DNA of 64,000 nucleotides from CAZYMF01 sp964648215 (GTDB lineage: Bacteria > Desulfobacterota > Binatia > HRBIN30 > JACQVA1): the NCBI GenBank assembly GCA_964648215.1, contig CAZYMF010000002.1, positions 1 to 64,000 of the forward strand, in the 5' to 3' direction. The notes beneath the pieces are model-generated. The model was given only the letters and a program-made list of their open reading frames with translations, did no database searches and was not told the origin of the DNA. Position numbers and translations under genes: made by a program. Within the stretch, counting starts at the first letter, position 1, and the number at the start of each line of letters is the position of its first letter. Positions 25,901-36,300 of the stretch are shown one piece after another.

Positions 25901-27019
25901 ATGCCTACTGCTGTAGACTGGAAGAAGCGAATCAGTCGCTTACTCACCGTCTCCCTGTCTGACCTGAATCCGTTCAAACGCGACGAGCACTACGTTGCCA
26001 TCGACATCGGCTCCAGCGTGGTCAAGCTGGTCGAGGTCCGTGCCGGCACCGGCCTGTTGCAGGTAACCGCCGCCGCAACGATGCCGGTGCCGGGCTCCGC
26101 CATCCAGAGCAACATGGTGAGCGACACGGCGGTGGTGGCTGAAGTCTTGCGGACGATGATCGAGACCCACGGGGTACGCGGCCACAAGGCGGTGACGGCC
26201 GTGCCGGGGCCAGCGGTGATCATCAAGCGCGTCACCTTGCCGGTCCAGAGCAGCCAGGAGCTGGAAAATACCATCCTCTTCGAGGCCGGCAACTTCATCC
26301 CCGAGGACCTGGAGAACGTCAACCTGGACTACCAGATCATCGATTATCTCGAGGACGGCAAGCGGATGGACGTGCTCCTTGTGGCCGCCAAGAAGGACAT
26401 CGTGAGCAGCTACGCCGAGGCGGTGCGCGCCGCCGGGCTCGTGCCGATCGTCATCGACGTCGACTACTTCGCGCTCGAGAACATGTTCGAGCTCAACTAC
26501 GACCCCACACCCGATCAGGTGATCGCCCTCGTCAATGTGGGTGCGCGCTACTCCTCGATCAACATCTTGAAGAACGGACAGTCGACCTTCACCGGAGACG
26601 TGCCCGTCGGGGGACGCGACATCACCGATGCGCTGGTGCGTGATCTCGGTGTCGAGGCCGACGTGGCCGAACGATTGAAGGCCGGCGAAACCGTCGCCGA
26701 CGTCGATCCGGAGCAGGTCGCGGCGGCGATGGCGCCCGCGGCGGACACGCTGATCGAAGAAATCCATCACGCCCTCAGCTTCTTCTGGACGGCCGCGACC
26801 GACGAGACGATCAACGAGGTCTATCTCAGCGGTGGCGCCGCGCGGATGCCGGACCTTGGTGAGCGGTTGAGTCAGCGCATCGAGGTGCCGGTGGCGATTG
26901 CCGATCCACTGGCGCGAGCAACGCTGGCGCCGGGCTTGAACGCCGCTCGCCTGCGCGAGCAGGCCCCCGAGTTTGCCGTGGCCATGGGGCTGGCCGTACG
27001 TCGGCCGGAAGACAAATGA
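25901..27019 (+). CDS. pilM: Type IV pilus assembly protein PilM
   Basis: Actin-like cytoplasmic ATP-binding protein of the pilus alignment subcomplex; binds the N-terminus of PilN. 372 residues. VAIDIGSSVVKLVEV is the phosphate-1 motif; further ATPase-fold landmarks are LVNVGARYSSINIL and the adenosine motif VYLSGGAARMP. First gene of pilMNOPQ; pilN overlaps its end by 4 nt. Confidence 0.95.
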   Translation: MPTAVDWKKRISRLLTVSLSDLNPFKRDEHYVAIDIGSSVVKLVEVRAGTGLLQVTAAATMPVPGSAIQSNMVSDTAVVAEVLRTMIETHGVRGHKAVTAVPGPAVIIKRVTLPVQSSQELENTILFEAGNFIPEDLENVNLDYQIIDYLEDGKRMDVLLVAAKKDIVSSYAEAVRAAGLVPIVIDVDYFALENMFELNYDPTPDQVIALVNVGARYSSINILKNGQSTFTGDVPVGGRDITDALVRDLGVEADVAERLKAGETVADVDPEQVAAAMAPAADTLIEEIHHALSFFWTAATDETINEVYLSGGAARMPDLGERLSQRIEVPVAIADPLARATLAPGLNAARLREQAPEFAVAMGLAVRRPEDK

Positions 27020-27660
27020 TTCGCATCAATCTGCTTCCCCTCAAGGAAACACAGCGGGCGATCGGGCAGCGCCAGCAGATCTCGGTCGCTCTGCTGAGCC
27101 TGAGCGTAGCCTTGCTGATCATGGTCGTGCCGTACGTGATGCAGGGCCGTCAGCTGGCCCGTCTAAACGCTCAGAGCGACCAGTTACAGAAGGAGATCCA
27201 AAAGCTGACCGAGCAGACGCGCGAGGCTCGCGACCTCGACAAGAAGAAGCAGGAGCTGCAGGCCAAGCTGAAGGTGATCGAGGATCTCGATCGCAAGCGC
27301 ATCGGACCCGTTCACGTCCTCGAGGCGCTGAGCAGTGCCGCACCGGAGAAGCTTTGGCTGGTGGACTTCAACGAGGTCAACGGCACCGCCACCTTGACCG
27401 GAATGGCGCTCGACAATCAGACGATCGCGTTGTTCATGCGCCAGCTCGGCCAGTCCCCTTACTTTGTCAACGTGGATCTGGTCGAAGCGACACAGGCGAC
27501 CTCGGGGCGTCGCGCTGCCGACTCCGCCACGGCAGGGTTCCAGCGGTTCATCATCAAGGCGGGCATCGACTACGTCGGGCGGGGCGGAAAGACCGATGAG
27601 AAGCCGCCGGCCAACGGCAAGTCAGGTGCGAAGGCGAAGGAGGCCGCGCGCCCGCACTAA
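27016..27660 (+). CDS. pilN: Type IV pilus assembly protein PilN
   Basis: Inner-membrane protein linking PilM to PilO. 214 residues. The cytoplasmic MIRINLLPLKETQR is the INLLP PilM-binding motif; one transmembrane helix follows (about 24-41), then a coiled coil (about 45-95) and a periplasmic ferredoxin-like domain. The C-terminus has a Lys/Ala/Gly-rich tail not needed by the fold. ATGA-type overlap with pilM. Confidence 0.95.
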   Translation: MIRINLLPLKETQRAIGQRQQISVALLSLSVALLIMVVPYVMQGRQLARLNAQSDQLQKEIQKLTEQTREARDLDKKKQELQAKLKVIEDLDRKRIGPVHVLEALSSAAPEKLWLVDFNEVNGTATLTGMALDNQTIALFMRQLGQSPYFVNVDLVEATQATSGRRAADSATAGFQRFIIKAGIDYVGRGGKTDEKPPANGKSGAKAKEAARPH

Positions 27661-27693
27661 CGGGACGCGCTGGATGGTGGAGACGGGATTTCG

Positions 27694-28314
27694 ATGAACG
27701 CCTTGTTTGCTCAACTCTTGGAGTTGCCGGCGCGACAGCGCGTGCTGCTGCTGGTCGGTTCCGTCGGGTTGCTGTTCTTTCTGTACGCGTACTTTCTGTA
27801 CTGGCCGCGGGCCCAGGCGATCAGTGATCGGCAGGCTCACGTCGAGGAGATGACCCGGAACCGGGACCGGATGACGGCGGTGGTCGCGAACCTGGAAGGG
27901 GCGCGCAAAGCCGTCGCCGACCTCGACGCCTCCCTCAAACAGGCCGTCTCGGAGCTCCCGGATACGAAGGAGATCCCCGACCTTCTCAGCAGCATCTCCT
28001 CCGTCGGTCGCGAATCAGGCCTTGAAGTCGTTCAGTTCCGGCAAAAGCCGGAGCGACCCGCGGACTTTTACGCCGAGGTGCCGGTAGAGGTGGTGGTGCG
28101 GGGCACTTTCAACCAGATCGCCACGTTCTTCGACCGGGTCAGCCGCCTCACGCGCATCGTCAATGTCTCGGGGATCGGGATGAAGCTGCCGACGCACATG
28201 GAACAGGATCCGGTAGTCCTGGATACGTCGTGTACGGTGACGACGTTCCGCTTCCTCGACGAGGCGGAACGCGAGCGGATCGCGAAGCAGCGCGAGAAGA
28301 AGGGCAAACGATGA
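27694..28314 (+). CDS. pilO: Type IV pilus assembly protein PilO
   Basis: Inner-membrane partner of PilN with a similar layout. 206 residues: a short cytoplasmic start, a transmembrane helix (about 18-38, VLLLVGSVGLLFFLYAYFLYW), a coiled coil (about 45-95) and a periplasmic domain ending in a Lys-rich tail. It starts 33 nt after pilN and overlaps pilP by 4 nt. Confidence 0.94.
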   Translation: MNALFAQLLELPARQRVLLLVGSVGLLFFLYAYFLYWPRAQAISDRQAHVEEMTRNRDRMTAVVANLEGARKAVADLDASLKQAVSELPDTKEIPDLLSSISSVGRESGLEVVQFRQKPERPADFYAEVPVEVVVRGTFNQIATFFDRVSRLTRIVNVSGIGMKLPTHMEQDPVVLDTSCTVTTFRFLDEAERERIAKQREKKGKR

Positions 28315-28820
28315 GGCGCTGGGTGGTGGTCGCGATGATCGTGTCGCTGGCGGGAGCCGGTGCCGGCTGGGCACAACCAGCGCCAGCTCCGGCGACTCAT
28401 TCCGAATTCGAGCCGCAGGCGGGGATCAAGCCGAGGGCCGTCCCCGAGGCGCCGCCATATGACCCGAAAGGGAAGCGCGATCCATTTCGTCCCTTCATTC
28501 TGGATCTGCACGCGCAGCAGCCGCGCGAGCCGGGTACCCCGCTACAACGGTACGACATCGGTGAGTTGACGCTGGTGGCCGTGCTCTGGGAGGTGAGTCC
28601 GCCGCGGGCGATGGTCCAGGACAGCAGCGGCATGGGGTACATCATTACCGTGGGTACGCTGATCGGCCGCCGCGATGGAGTGGTCAAGGCGATCGAGCCG
28701 AATCGCGTCGTGGTGGAGGAGCGAGTGCTCGACTATTACGGCCAAGAGCAGACCGCTGATACGGTCATGGAACTCCCGAGCGATCGGGGGACCAAACAGC
28801 GGGGGCGGGAGCGACAATGA
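28311..28820 (+). CDS. pilP: Type IV pilus assembly protein PilP
   Basis: Periplasmic connector between PilN/PilO and the PilQ secretin. 169 residues. It has a signal peptide ending in AGWAQ, a proline-rich linker, the conserved GKRDPFRPF segment and a small beta domain (about 85-155; YDIGELTLVAVLW, VVEERVLDYYG). PilP is often a lipoprotein, but no lipobox Cys is present here. Overlaps both neighbours by 4 nt. Confidence 0.93.
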   Translation: MRRWVVVAMIVSLAGAGAGWAQPAPAPATHSEFEPQAGIKPRAVPEAPPYDPKGKRDPFRPFILDLHAQQPREPGTPLQRYDIGELTLVAVLWEVSPPRAMVQDSSGMGYIITVGTLIGRRDGVVKAIEPNRVVVEERVLDYYGQEQTADTVMELPSDRGTKQRGRERQ

Positions 28821-30970
28821 TGCGAGGGGTGTGTTGGACCAACGTCGTCTGGGTGGGTTGTCTCGTCGCCTTGGTGGGAGGCGCCGCCGGTTGCGCCCGT
28901 CCGAGCCCGGTCATCGAGGCCACTCAAACCTCTGAAGCAACCGCCGCAACGGAGGCGCCGCTGCGCTCTGAGGCGATTCCGGCGGCGGCCGCGCCGGCGG
29001 GCGCCGTCGTGGCCAAGGGAAAGCCGGGCGAAATGCTCTCCGTGAAGGAGATCAAGCTGATCGAGGACAACGGCCAACGCGGCATCTTCGCCAAGCTCAG
29101 CGCGCCTCCGACCAGCTTGAACCATTTCGTTTTGGAAAACCCGTCGCGCATCGTGGTGGACATCTCCGGGGCGGCGGTGTCGGTGCCCCGGGCCGAGCGC
29201 TTCGCGGTGAACGACGCCGTCGTCTCGCAGGTGCGCCTGGCCCAGCACGACCACAACCTGCGCATGACCATCGACCTTCACGGCAAGGCGGTCCCGGCCT
29301 TTACCGTGAACGACTTGAACGATACCGTGATCGCGTTTCTCGGCGAGCCGCAGGGCAATACCGAGCCGGTGCGTGAACAGATCGTCTACACGCAGCAGCC
29401 GCGGCGCGTCGAGGTGGCCCAGGCCGCGCCGCCGCGACCGATGCCCGCACCGGCAAAACCGCCACGAGCCGAGGTGGTGCGGGCCGCTGCGCCACCCACG
29501 CGGGCGGCGCCGGTGGCGGCGAGGCGGGGCGACGAGCTCGGCTCGCTGCGCCATCGCAACTACGGCGGACCCCACGTTTCCCTGGACTTCAAAGATGCCG
29601 ACGTGCACAACGTCCTGCGCCTGCTGGCCGAGGTCAGCAAGCTCAACATCGTTGCCACCGGCGACGTGAAGGGCAAGGTGACCCTGCGCCTGTTCGACGT
29701 CCCGTGGGAGCAGGCGCTCGACATCGTGCTGCAGGTGCTCGGCTTGGAGAGCGTGCAGGAGGGAAACGTCATCCGAATCTCCACCGTGGAGCGTCTACGC
29801 AAGGAGCGTGAGGAGTTGCACCGCGCGCAGGAGGCGGCGCGAGCCGTCGAGCCGTTGCGCGTGGAGTACATCCGGGTCAACTACGCCAAGGCGGCCAAGC
29901 TGGCCGAGGTCATCAGCGGTGCCAACCGGGCCGGCGGTGGCGCCGGGCGCGGAGGCAAGACGGCGGAGGGGATCCTCACGCCGCGCGGCAGCGTGCTGGT
30001 GGACGAGTTCACCAATACCCTGATCGTGCGCGACGTACAGCGCGGCATCGACAACGCCCGTGAGCTGGTGCGGCAGCTCGACGTGCAGACGCCGCAGATT
30101 CTCATCGAATCGAGCATCGTCGAGGCGACCTCGGATTTCGCTCGCACGATGGGGATCCAGTGGGGCTACCGGGCCTCGGTCGGCCCGCAAACGGGCACGT
30201 CCACCGGCTTGAACTTCCCGGGTACCATCAACGCGGGTGGGTCGGGGTTGAACACGGGTAGCGGGGGTGTCCCGTTCATCGCCGATTTTCCGGCCGCGGG
30301 GAACTTCGCCCCGGGCGCCGGCAGCGCTCTCGATCTCGCGCTGGGATCGTTGAACGGAGCCAATGCTCTCGACGCTCGGCTCACCGCGCTGCAGGAAGAT
30401 GGCAAGGCCAAGATCGTCTCGCGCCCGCGCGTGGTGACGCTGAACAACGTCGCGGCGACGATCAAGAGTCTGACCATCCTGCGCGTGAAGTTGCCCAGCA
30501 CCGGCACGGTCATCAACACCGGTGCTGGCGGTGCCGCGGGATCGGCCAGCACGGCGACCGAAAAGATCGAGACCGGCATCATCCTCACGGTCACGCCGCA
30601 GGTGTCCTCGGATGGCTATATCCTGCTCGACATGTTCGCCAAGTCGAGCCAGGCGGACTTCACGCGAACCGTGGACCAGATCCCGACTGAAATCGCGCGC
30701 GAGGCCAACTCCCACATCCTCATCAAGGATGGGCAGACCGTCGTCCTCGGTGGCATCTACCGTGACCAGGTCAACGATCAGACCAACTCCATGCCCTTCC
30801 TCGGTCAGATCCCCGGGCTGGGTTGGCTGTTCAAGAACGTCAACAACACCGACCGTCGCGAGGATCTGCTTGTTTTCCTGACGCCGCGGATCCTGGGCGG
30901 AGTTCACCCGGGCCTGCCGAGCGCCGAGAATCTGTGGCTGCACCGCGAGGACAGCGGGGCGGGTTGGTAG
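28817..30970 (+). CDS. pilQ: Type IV pilus secretin PilQ
   Basis: Outer-membrane secretin through which the pilus passes. 717 residues. The signal peptide ends in a lipobox-like GGAAGC, so this PilQ may be lipidated. One AMIN domain (about 70-170), an Ala/Pro-rich linker, an STN domain (VSLDFKDADVHNVLRLLAEVS, from about 255), a NolW/secretin N domain (about 350-420), then the secretin core ending with the PFLGQIPGLGWLF signature. A Gly/Asn/Ser-rich insertion near 465-510 lies within the gate region. aroK starts 34 nt later, the order seen in many proteobacteria. Confidence 0.95.
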   Translation: MMRGVCWTNVVWVGCLVALVGGAAGCARPSPVIEATQTSEATAATEAPLRSEAIPAAAAPAGAVVAKGKPGEMLSVKEIKLIEDNGQRGIFAKLSAPPTSLNHFVLENPSRIVVDISGAAVSVPRAERFAVNDAVVSQVRLAQHDHNLRMTIDLHGKAVPAFTVNDLNDTVIAFLGEPQGNTEPVREQIVYTQQPRRVEVAQAAPPRPMPAPAKPPRAEVVRAAAPPTRAAPVAARRGDELGSLRHRNYGGPHVSLDFKDADVHNVLRLLAEVSKLNIVATGDVKGKVTLRLFDVPWEQALDIVLQVLGLESVQEGNVIRISTVERLRKEREELHRAQEAARAVEPLRVEYIRVNYAKAAKLAEVISGANRAGGGAGRGGKTAEGILTPRGSVLVDEFTNTLIVRDVQRGIDNARELVRQLDVQTPQILIESSIVEATSDFARTMGIQWGYRASVGPQTGTSTGLNFPGTINAGGSGLNTGSGGVPFIADFPAAGNFAPGAGSALDLALGSLNGANALDARLTALQEDGKAKIVSRPRVVTLNNVAATIKSLTILRVKLPSTGTVINTGAGGAAGSASTATEKIETGIILTVTPQVSSDGYILLDMFAKSSQADFTRTVDQIPTEIAREANSHILIKDGQTVVLGGIYRDQVNDQTNSMPFLGQIPGLGWLFKNVNNTDRREDLLVFLTPRILGGVHPGLPSAENLWLHREDSGAGW

Positions 30971-31004
30971 AGGCCCGAGTCGAGGAAGTGATGGCTGGCA
31001 ACGG

Positions 31005-31553
31005 ATGGTCAAGGTGATCCTCACGGGCTTCATGGGCACGGGCAAGACGGCAGTGGGCCAACGCCTGGCACAACGCCTCGGCGGCGCGTTCGTCGACACC
31101 GACGCGTTGATCGAGAGCGCCGAAGGCCAGACCATCGAGCGGCTCTTTGCCGAGCGCGGCGAGGCCTACTTCCGCGCCGCGGAGCGGCGCGCCGTCGAAG
31201 CGGCCGTGGCGATCGCCGGTGGCGTGATCGCCACCGGCGGCGGCGCCATCGTCGACGAAGAAAACTTCCGTCGCTTGCATGGGGCCGGGCCCATCGTCTG
31301 CTTGAGCGCGAGCCCCGAGGTGATCCTGACTCGCGTTCGCGCCGACGGGGTTGCGCGTCCGCTGCTTGCGGGTGCGGATCCCGCGGCCCGCCTGCGGAAG
31401 TTGCTGGCGCAACGCGCGGCCGCCTATGCCAAGGCGGACTTCAGCGTCGACACGTCGGCGATCGACATCGAGACGGTTGTGGAGCGGATCGTGGGCTTCC
31501 TGGCCTCTTGGCGACGGAGGGAGAGTGATATCCCCGGAAATTCAATGTCGTGA
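31005..31553 (+). CDS. aroK: Shikimate kinase
   Basis: Phosphorylates shikimate with ATP in aromatic amino acid synthesis. 182 residues. Walker A is GFMGTGKT, the shikimate-binding DTD follows, GGG sits in IATGGGAI and the lid arginine region is DGVARPLL. It follows pilQ in the conserved pilQ-aroK-aroB order and overlaps the aroB start. Confidence 0.95.
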   Translation: MVKVILTGFMGTGKTAVGQRLAQRLGGAFVDTDALIESAEGQTIERLFAERGEAYFRAAERRAVEAAVAIAGGVIATGGGAIVDEENFRRLHGAGPIVCLSASPEVILTRVRADGVARPLLAGADPAARLRKLLAQRAAAYAKADFSVDTSAIDIETVVERIVGFLASWRRRESDIPGNSMS

Positions 31554-32649
31554 GGCAACGCGGACCGTGGCCCCCGAAACCGTCACCGTCGCGCTGCCTG
31601 ACCGATCCTATCCGATCGTCATCGGCGATAATTTGCTCGACAGCCTCGGCCAGCGGCTGGCTTCGATGCAGCTCGACGCCAGGGCGGCGGTGGTGACGAA
31701 TCCGATCGTACGCCAGCTCTATGGCTCGCTCGTGGTGGAGAGCCTGGCCCGTGCGGACTTTCAGCCTGTCGTGATCGAGATACCCGCGGGCGAGGAGCAC
31801 AAGAATTTCGCCTGGCTCACCTTTCTCTACGATCGGCTGCTGGAAGCGCGGCTCGAAAGGAACTCGGCCGTGATCGCGCTCGGCGGCGGAGTGATCGGTG
31901 ACCTGGCGGGTTTTGCCGCGGCCACCTTCCTGCGTGGCGTACCCTTCGTCCAGATTCCGACGACGCTCCTTGCCCAGGTCGACTCCAGCGTCGGCGGCAA
32001 AACGGGGGTGAATCACCCGCAGGGGAAGAACCTGATCGGTGCCTTCTATCAGCCGCGCCTGGTCTTGGCGGACGTCGGCACGCTGCGGTCGCTGCCGCGC
32101 CGTGAATTCGTCGCGGGCCTCGCCGAAGTGATCAAGTACGGCGTGATTCTATCGCCAGACCTGTTCGACCTACTCGAGACAGAGCTGTCTCGTGTGCTGG
32201 CGTTGGATCCGGCGCCGCTCACCGAGGTCATCCGAATCTGCTGCTCGCTCAAGGCCATGGTCGTCGAAGACGACGAGCGCGAAACTGGTTGGCGCTCGAT
32301 CTTGAACTTCGGCCACACGATGGGCCATGCCGTGGAGAGTCTGACCGAGTACAAGCAATTTCTGCATGGCGAAGCCGTGGCGATCGGCATGGCGTTTGCT
32401 GCCCGTCTGTCGAGTGCGCGCGGACACTGCAGTGAAGAGACTGTTATGCGTATCATGCGGTTGCTGAAGCAGGCGGGACTTCCGGTGGAAATACCACCCG
32501 GGCTGACGGCAAAGCAGCTGGCCCTGGCGATCGAGGCTGACAAGAAAGTGTCGGGCGGCAAGATCAAGTTCGTTTGCATCAGCGAGATTGGTCGCACCGT
32601 TTTCGATCGGCTCGCGGCGAGCGAGATTGCGCAGATGACGACGCGGTGA
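31525..32649 (+). CDS. aroB: 3-Dehydroquinate synthase
   Basis: Converts DAHP to 3-dehydroquinate, the second shikimate-pathway step, using NAD and a divalent metal. 374 residues from GTG 31525, which has GGAGG 4 nt upstream; a GTG at 31567 is the alternative. Family motifs are ALGGGVIGDLAGFAA, the metal-ligand regions EVIKYG and NFGHTMGHAVE, and HGEAVAIGM. The gene overlaps aroK by 29 nt, implying tight coupling. Confidence 0.95.
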   Translation: MISPEIQCREATRTVAPETVTVALPDRSYPIVIGDNLLDSLGQRLASMQLDARAAVVTNPIVRQLYGSLVVESLARADFQPVVIEIPAGEEHKNFAWLTFLYDRLLEARLERNSAVIALGGGVIGDLAGFAAATFLRGVPFVQIPTTLLAQVDSSVGGKTGVNHPQGKNLIGAFYQPRLVLADVGTLRSLPRREFVAGLAEVIKYGVILSPDLFDLLETELSRVLALDPAPLTEVIRICCSLKAMVVEDDERETGWRSILNFGHTMGHAVESLTEYKQFLHGEAVAIGMAFAARLSSARGHCSEETVMRIMRLLKQAGLPVEIPPGLTAKQLALAIEADKKVSGGKIKFVCISEIGRTVFDRLAASEIAQMTTR

Positions 32650-32678
32650 AGCGCGCGGGACGAGAGTTGGAGGGGCTC

Positions 32679-33269
32679 ATGAGGTGGTTGTACACAATGG
32701 CGACAACGGCGCTGGTGGCGGCGCTGGTGGTGGGTTGCGGCAGCAGCGCAGGGGATCGGCTGACGTTGCAGTTCATCACCTTCCAGGACCCCCAGAATGG
32801 GCAGACGGACTCCATCAATGGTACTGCGGCGGAGGTGGATATCGTCCCGGACCAATGCACGGACGGTTCCTTCGAGCCCTTCGGCGAGACCCAGGCCACG
32901 GCCGTCCTGATGAACAACGGCGGCTCGGACATCCAGTTGGACCAGGTCAAGATCAACACCAGCGCGGCAGGATCCGCCCCGGTGACGCGCAACATAACGA
33001 AATTGCTTCAGGGTGGACGCTGCTCGAACAACGCGTCTCAGCAATGCGCGGCGGATGCCGATTGCGGCGGCCTGGCGGGCGGCGGCACCTGTATGCATAG
33101 CGAAACCGACGTTACCTTTCTGCTGTTCGATTTGCAGACGAAGCTCCAGGTGTCTCCGGGCACTTTCGACATTCCGATTTCGTTCTCCGGCGTGGATGCC
33201 AGCGACAGCCGCTTCACCGTGCAGACGCACCTGACGGTGACTTTCGCGCATTTCGACAACTGCCCGTAA
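32679..33269 (+). CDS. Small secreted lipoprotein with Cys-rich D-x-DCGG motif, 196 aa
   Basis: Unrecognised. The signal peptide ends LVVGC, giving lipid attachment at C20. The mature part looks beta-rich, with a Cys cluster (C-SNNASQQ-C-AADAD-C-GG...GGGT-C) of a type often seen in secreted myxobacterial-like proteins. A final Cys is next to the C-terminus. Shine-Dalgarno TTGGAGGGG precedes the ATG at 32679. It begins 29 nt after aroB and 43 nt before the giant lipoprotein gene, so it may be cotranscribed with both. Confidence 0.75.
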   Translation: MRWLYTMATTALVAALVVGCGSSAGDRLTLQFITFQDPQNGQTDSINGTAAEVDIVPDQCTDGSFEPFGETQATAVLMNNGGSDIQLDQVKINTSAAGSAPVTRNITKLLQGGRCSNNASQQCAADADCGGLAGGGTCMHSETDVTFLLFDLQTKLQVSPGTFDIPISFSGVDASDSRFTVQTHLTVTFAHFDNCP

Positions 33270-33312
33270 CATGGATGCGCAAGGGATCCGCGGGAGTGGG
33301 GAGGGACTGCTA

Positions 33313-36300
33313 ATGATCCGAAGGATGGCGCGGACCGCGGGCCTGTTGCTGCTCGCGATATTGTTCACGGCCTGCGGCGGTGGCGGTGGCGGCGGCGGCG
33401 GAAGTGCCGCGAACCCGACCCCCCCGGTGCGCAATGAGATCACGGATCCGACCGGTCGTCTCACGCTGGCGATCGATTCGTTGGTCCTGTCCGTTCCGGA
33501 CGATCCGTCGACTCCTGTCGACGAAACCAAGACCAAGTTCACCGTCACCGTGCGCGATGGCAACGGGCGTCCGTTGTCCGGCCAGAACGTGCTGGTGACG
33601 ACCGCCGACGGTGGCGTGCAAGTCAGCTACGGCCAGAACCCGACCAACAGCAACGGCCAGGCAACGGGCACGTTGAACGCGACCTCGAACGTGTCGAGTG
33701 GCCTGGTGCGGGTCACCGCCTCGGTGCCGGAGCAGGGCCTTTCGGTCTTCATGAACGTTCGTGTGATCCTGCTGCCGCCAACGGCCACGCCCACGGCGCT
33801 TCCGGGGCAGGCGACGCCGACGCTCCAGCCCGGGGCTCCCACGCGCACGCCGCTGCCGGCCTCGCTGGTCCGCACCATCGTCATGGAGACCAGTCCGTTC
33901 ACGGTGAGCTCGACCCTGGGCGGAACCCTCACGGTGACGGCCATTGCCTTCGACGAAAACAACCAGCCGGTGAACAACGTCGAGATTCTGTTCGACTTCT
34001 CGCCCAAGCAGGGGCTGCTGCGGCCGGCGACCAACGTCACGCGTACGATCGACGGCCAGGCCGGCGTGGCGCAAACGACGATTACCTACGACCCCAACAC
34101 CGCGACACCCGGAAAGGTGACGGTGAGCGCGGTCGCGGGCAGCGTGCAAGGCTCGATCACCTTCGACGTCGTTTCCGGCAACAATGCCAAGCCGGTCGCC
34201 ACGCTGCTCCTGCAAAGCAGCTGCGCCAGCATTGGCACGGACAACGGCGGCCAGACGACGCTGAGTGCCATCGTCTTCGACGGCGACAACAATCCGATCA
34301 ACGACGTCAACGTGCTCTTCCTCACGACCGTCGGCGAGGTCATTCCGCTGACCTCGCGAAGCACGACGGCGGGCAATCAGAACGGTGTGGCGCGGGCCAC
34401 GTTGACGATCCCTGCGGGGACGCCGGTTCTGGTCGACTCGACCGGGAAAATTGCTCCCTACACGATCTCGGCCCGTGCCGGTGGGGTGACCGGCAGTGTG
34501 CAGGTCTACGTCATCCCGGGCCGCAATAGCTGTTCGGGTGCCGGCGGCACGACCGAGCCGGGTGAGCCAGCGAGCATTACTCTCGGGGCCAGCCCGACGC
34601 GGGTGCGTGCCCGTGGATCAGGCGGTCGTGAGCTCTCGAACATCGCCGCCACGGTCTTCGACAACGGTGGCAACCGGCTGGAGGGCGTCGACGTCACGTT
34701 CTCGGTCGTGGCTCCCAGCGCCAGCGGCGCCGCGCTGGTGCCCAACAACCAGGGGGCTCTGACGCAAACGAGCGACGCGGCCGGCAACGCCCAGCTCCAG
34801 ATGCGTTCCGGCACCGGACTCGGCACCGTGACTATCCAGGCCGAGGTCGTGGCCGATCCCAGCAAGGTCCCGGGAACCGAGCCGTGCCAGGCGTCCGTCA
34901 ACCAGGGGAGTCAGTGCATCATCGCCACCCGGCCGCTGGTCACCGTGACCTCCGGAAATCCCGGGCGGGTCGCCCTGACGATCAACAACGTCTACATCGA
35001 CCTCAACGACGGTTCGCTGCTGACGACGGTGTCGGCGATCGTCACCGATGCGCAAGGGAACATCGTCGACGACGGCATTCCGGTCTTCTTCGAGGTCGTG
35101 GTCGACCCCAATGATCCGAGCGACCCGGGGCGCCGCATCGGCGTCCAGGGGTTCTCCAGCACCAACGAGGCGGCCCCCTGCGACACGACGCAGTTCAGCA
35201 GCCAGACGGGTCTTCCGGTGACGCCCGAGCCGGGCGACGCGATCACCTGTCTCAAGTTCCCGCCGAGTATGGCTGGGAGCAACATTCAACTGCGGGCTCA
35301 GTCGCAAGATGCCGAGACCACCGACACGCTGACGCTGCCCGGGAGCGTGCGCAACCTGCTCTTGTCGGTGCAGCCCAAGACCGCGGTGGTCACCGCAACC
35401 GACTCCGCAACGGTTTTGGTTTCGGTCGATGCGTTTGATTCACTGGGGAACCCCGTGCGCAACGTCCAGATGCGCTTCCTCTCCGATACCGGGATCTTCG
35501 ATGATGGTCCGATCGGCCTGACCGACGCCGACGGCCACGCGGCCGTGCCGTTGACGATCCCCGCCGGAACCAGCGCCGGGACGGTGTCGGTCCAAGCGCT
35601 GGGTGGTGGGACATTGGGCCTGAACACCACGTTTGACGTCACCAACCAGGGTGGCGGTGGTGGCCCCGCGGGTACGCCGCAGGCGATCGACTTCATCAGC
35701 GCCCAGCCGGCCACGATCGGCGTCAAAGGCTCCGGCTTTCCGCAGCAGTCGGTCGTTTCGTTCCGCGTGACGGACAGCCTGGGAACCCCGCTCAGCGGTG
35801 TCACCGTTCATTTCTCGATCACCGGGATCGGCGGCGAGACCATCACCCCGAGCGAGGACGCGACCGACGGCAACGGCATCGCGATGGTATCGATCACCAG
35901 TGGCACGCGTTCGGCTCCCGTGCGTATCACCGCCTCGGCCTCTCGCGACAACAGCGGGTCGGTCGATATCGTCACCCAATCCGACGCGGTCAGCGTCGTT
36001 GGGGCGCCGCCCACGTTCAACCGCTTCAGCCTGGCGGCGCAGTACCTCAATGTGGCCGGGCGGGTGACGTTCGGCCTCCAGGATTTGATCAGCGCCTTCC
36101 TCAACGACCGCTTCGGCAACCCGGTGCCGCCGGGAACCGCCGTGAGCTTCATCACCAACGGCGCCAGCGTCACCAACCCGCTACCGACCGATTCCTCGGG
36201 GCGCGCTAGCGGGACGTTGCTCACCGAGGGCAAGTTTGTCGGCCTGCCGCCGTCGGGCATCGTCACCGTGCTGGCTACGACGCGCGGCGAAGAGCCGTTC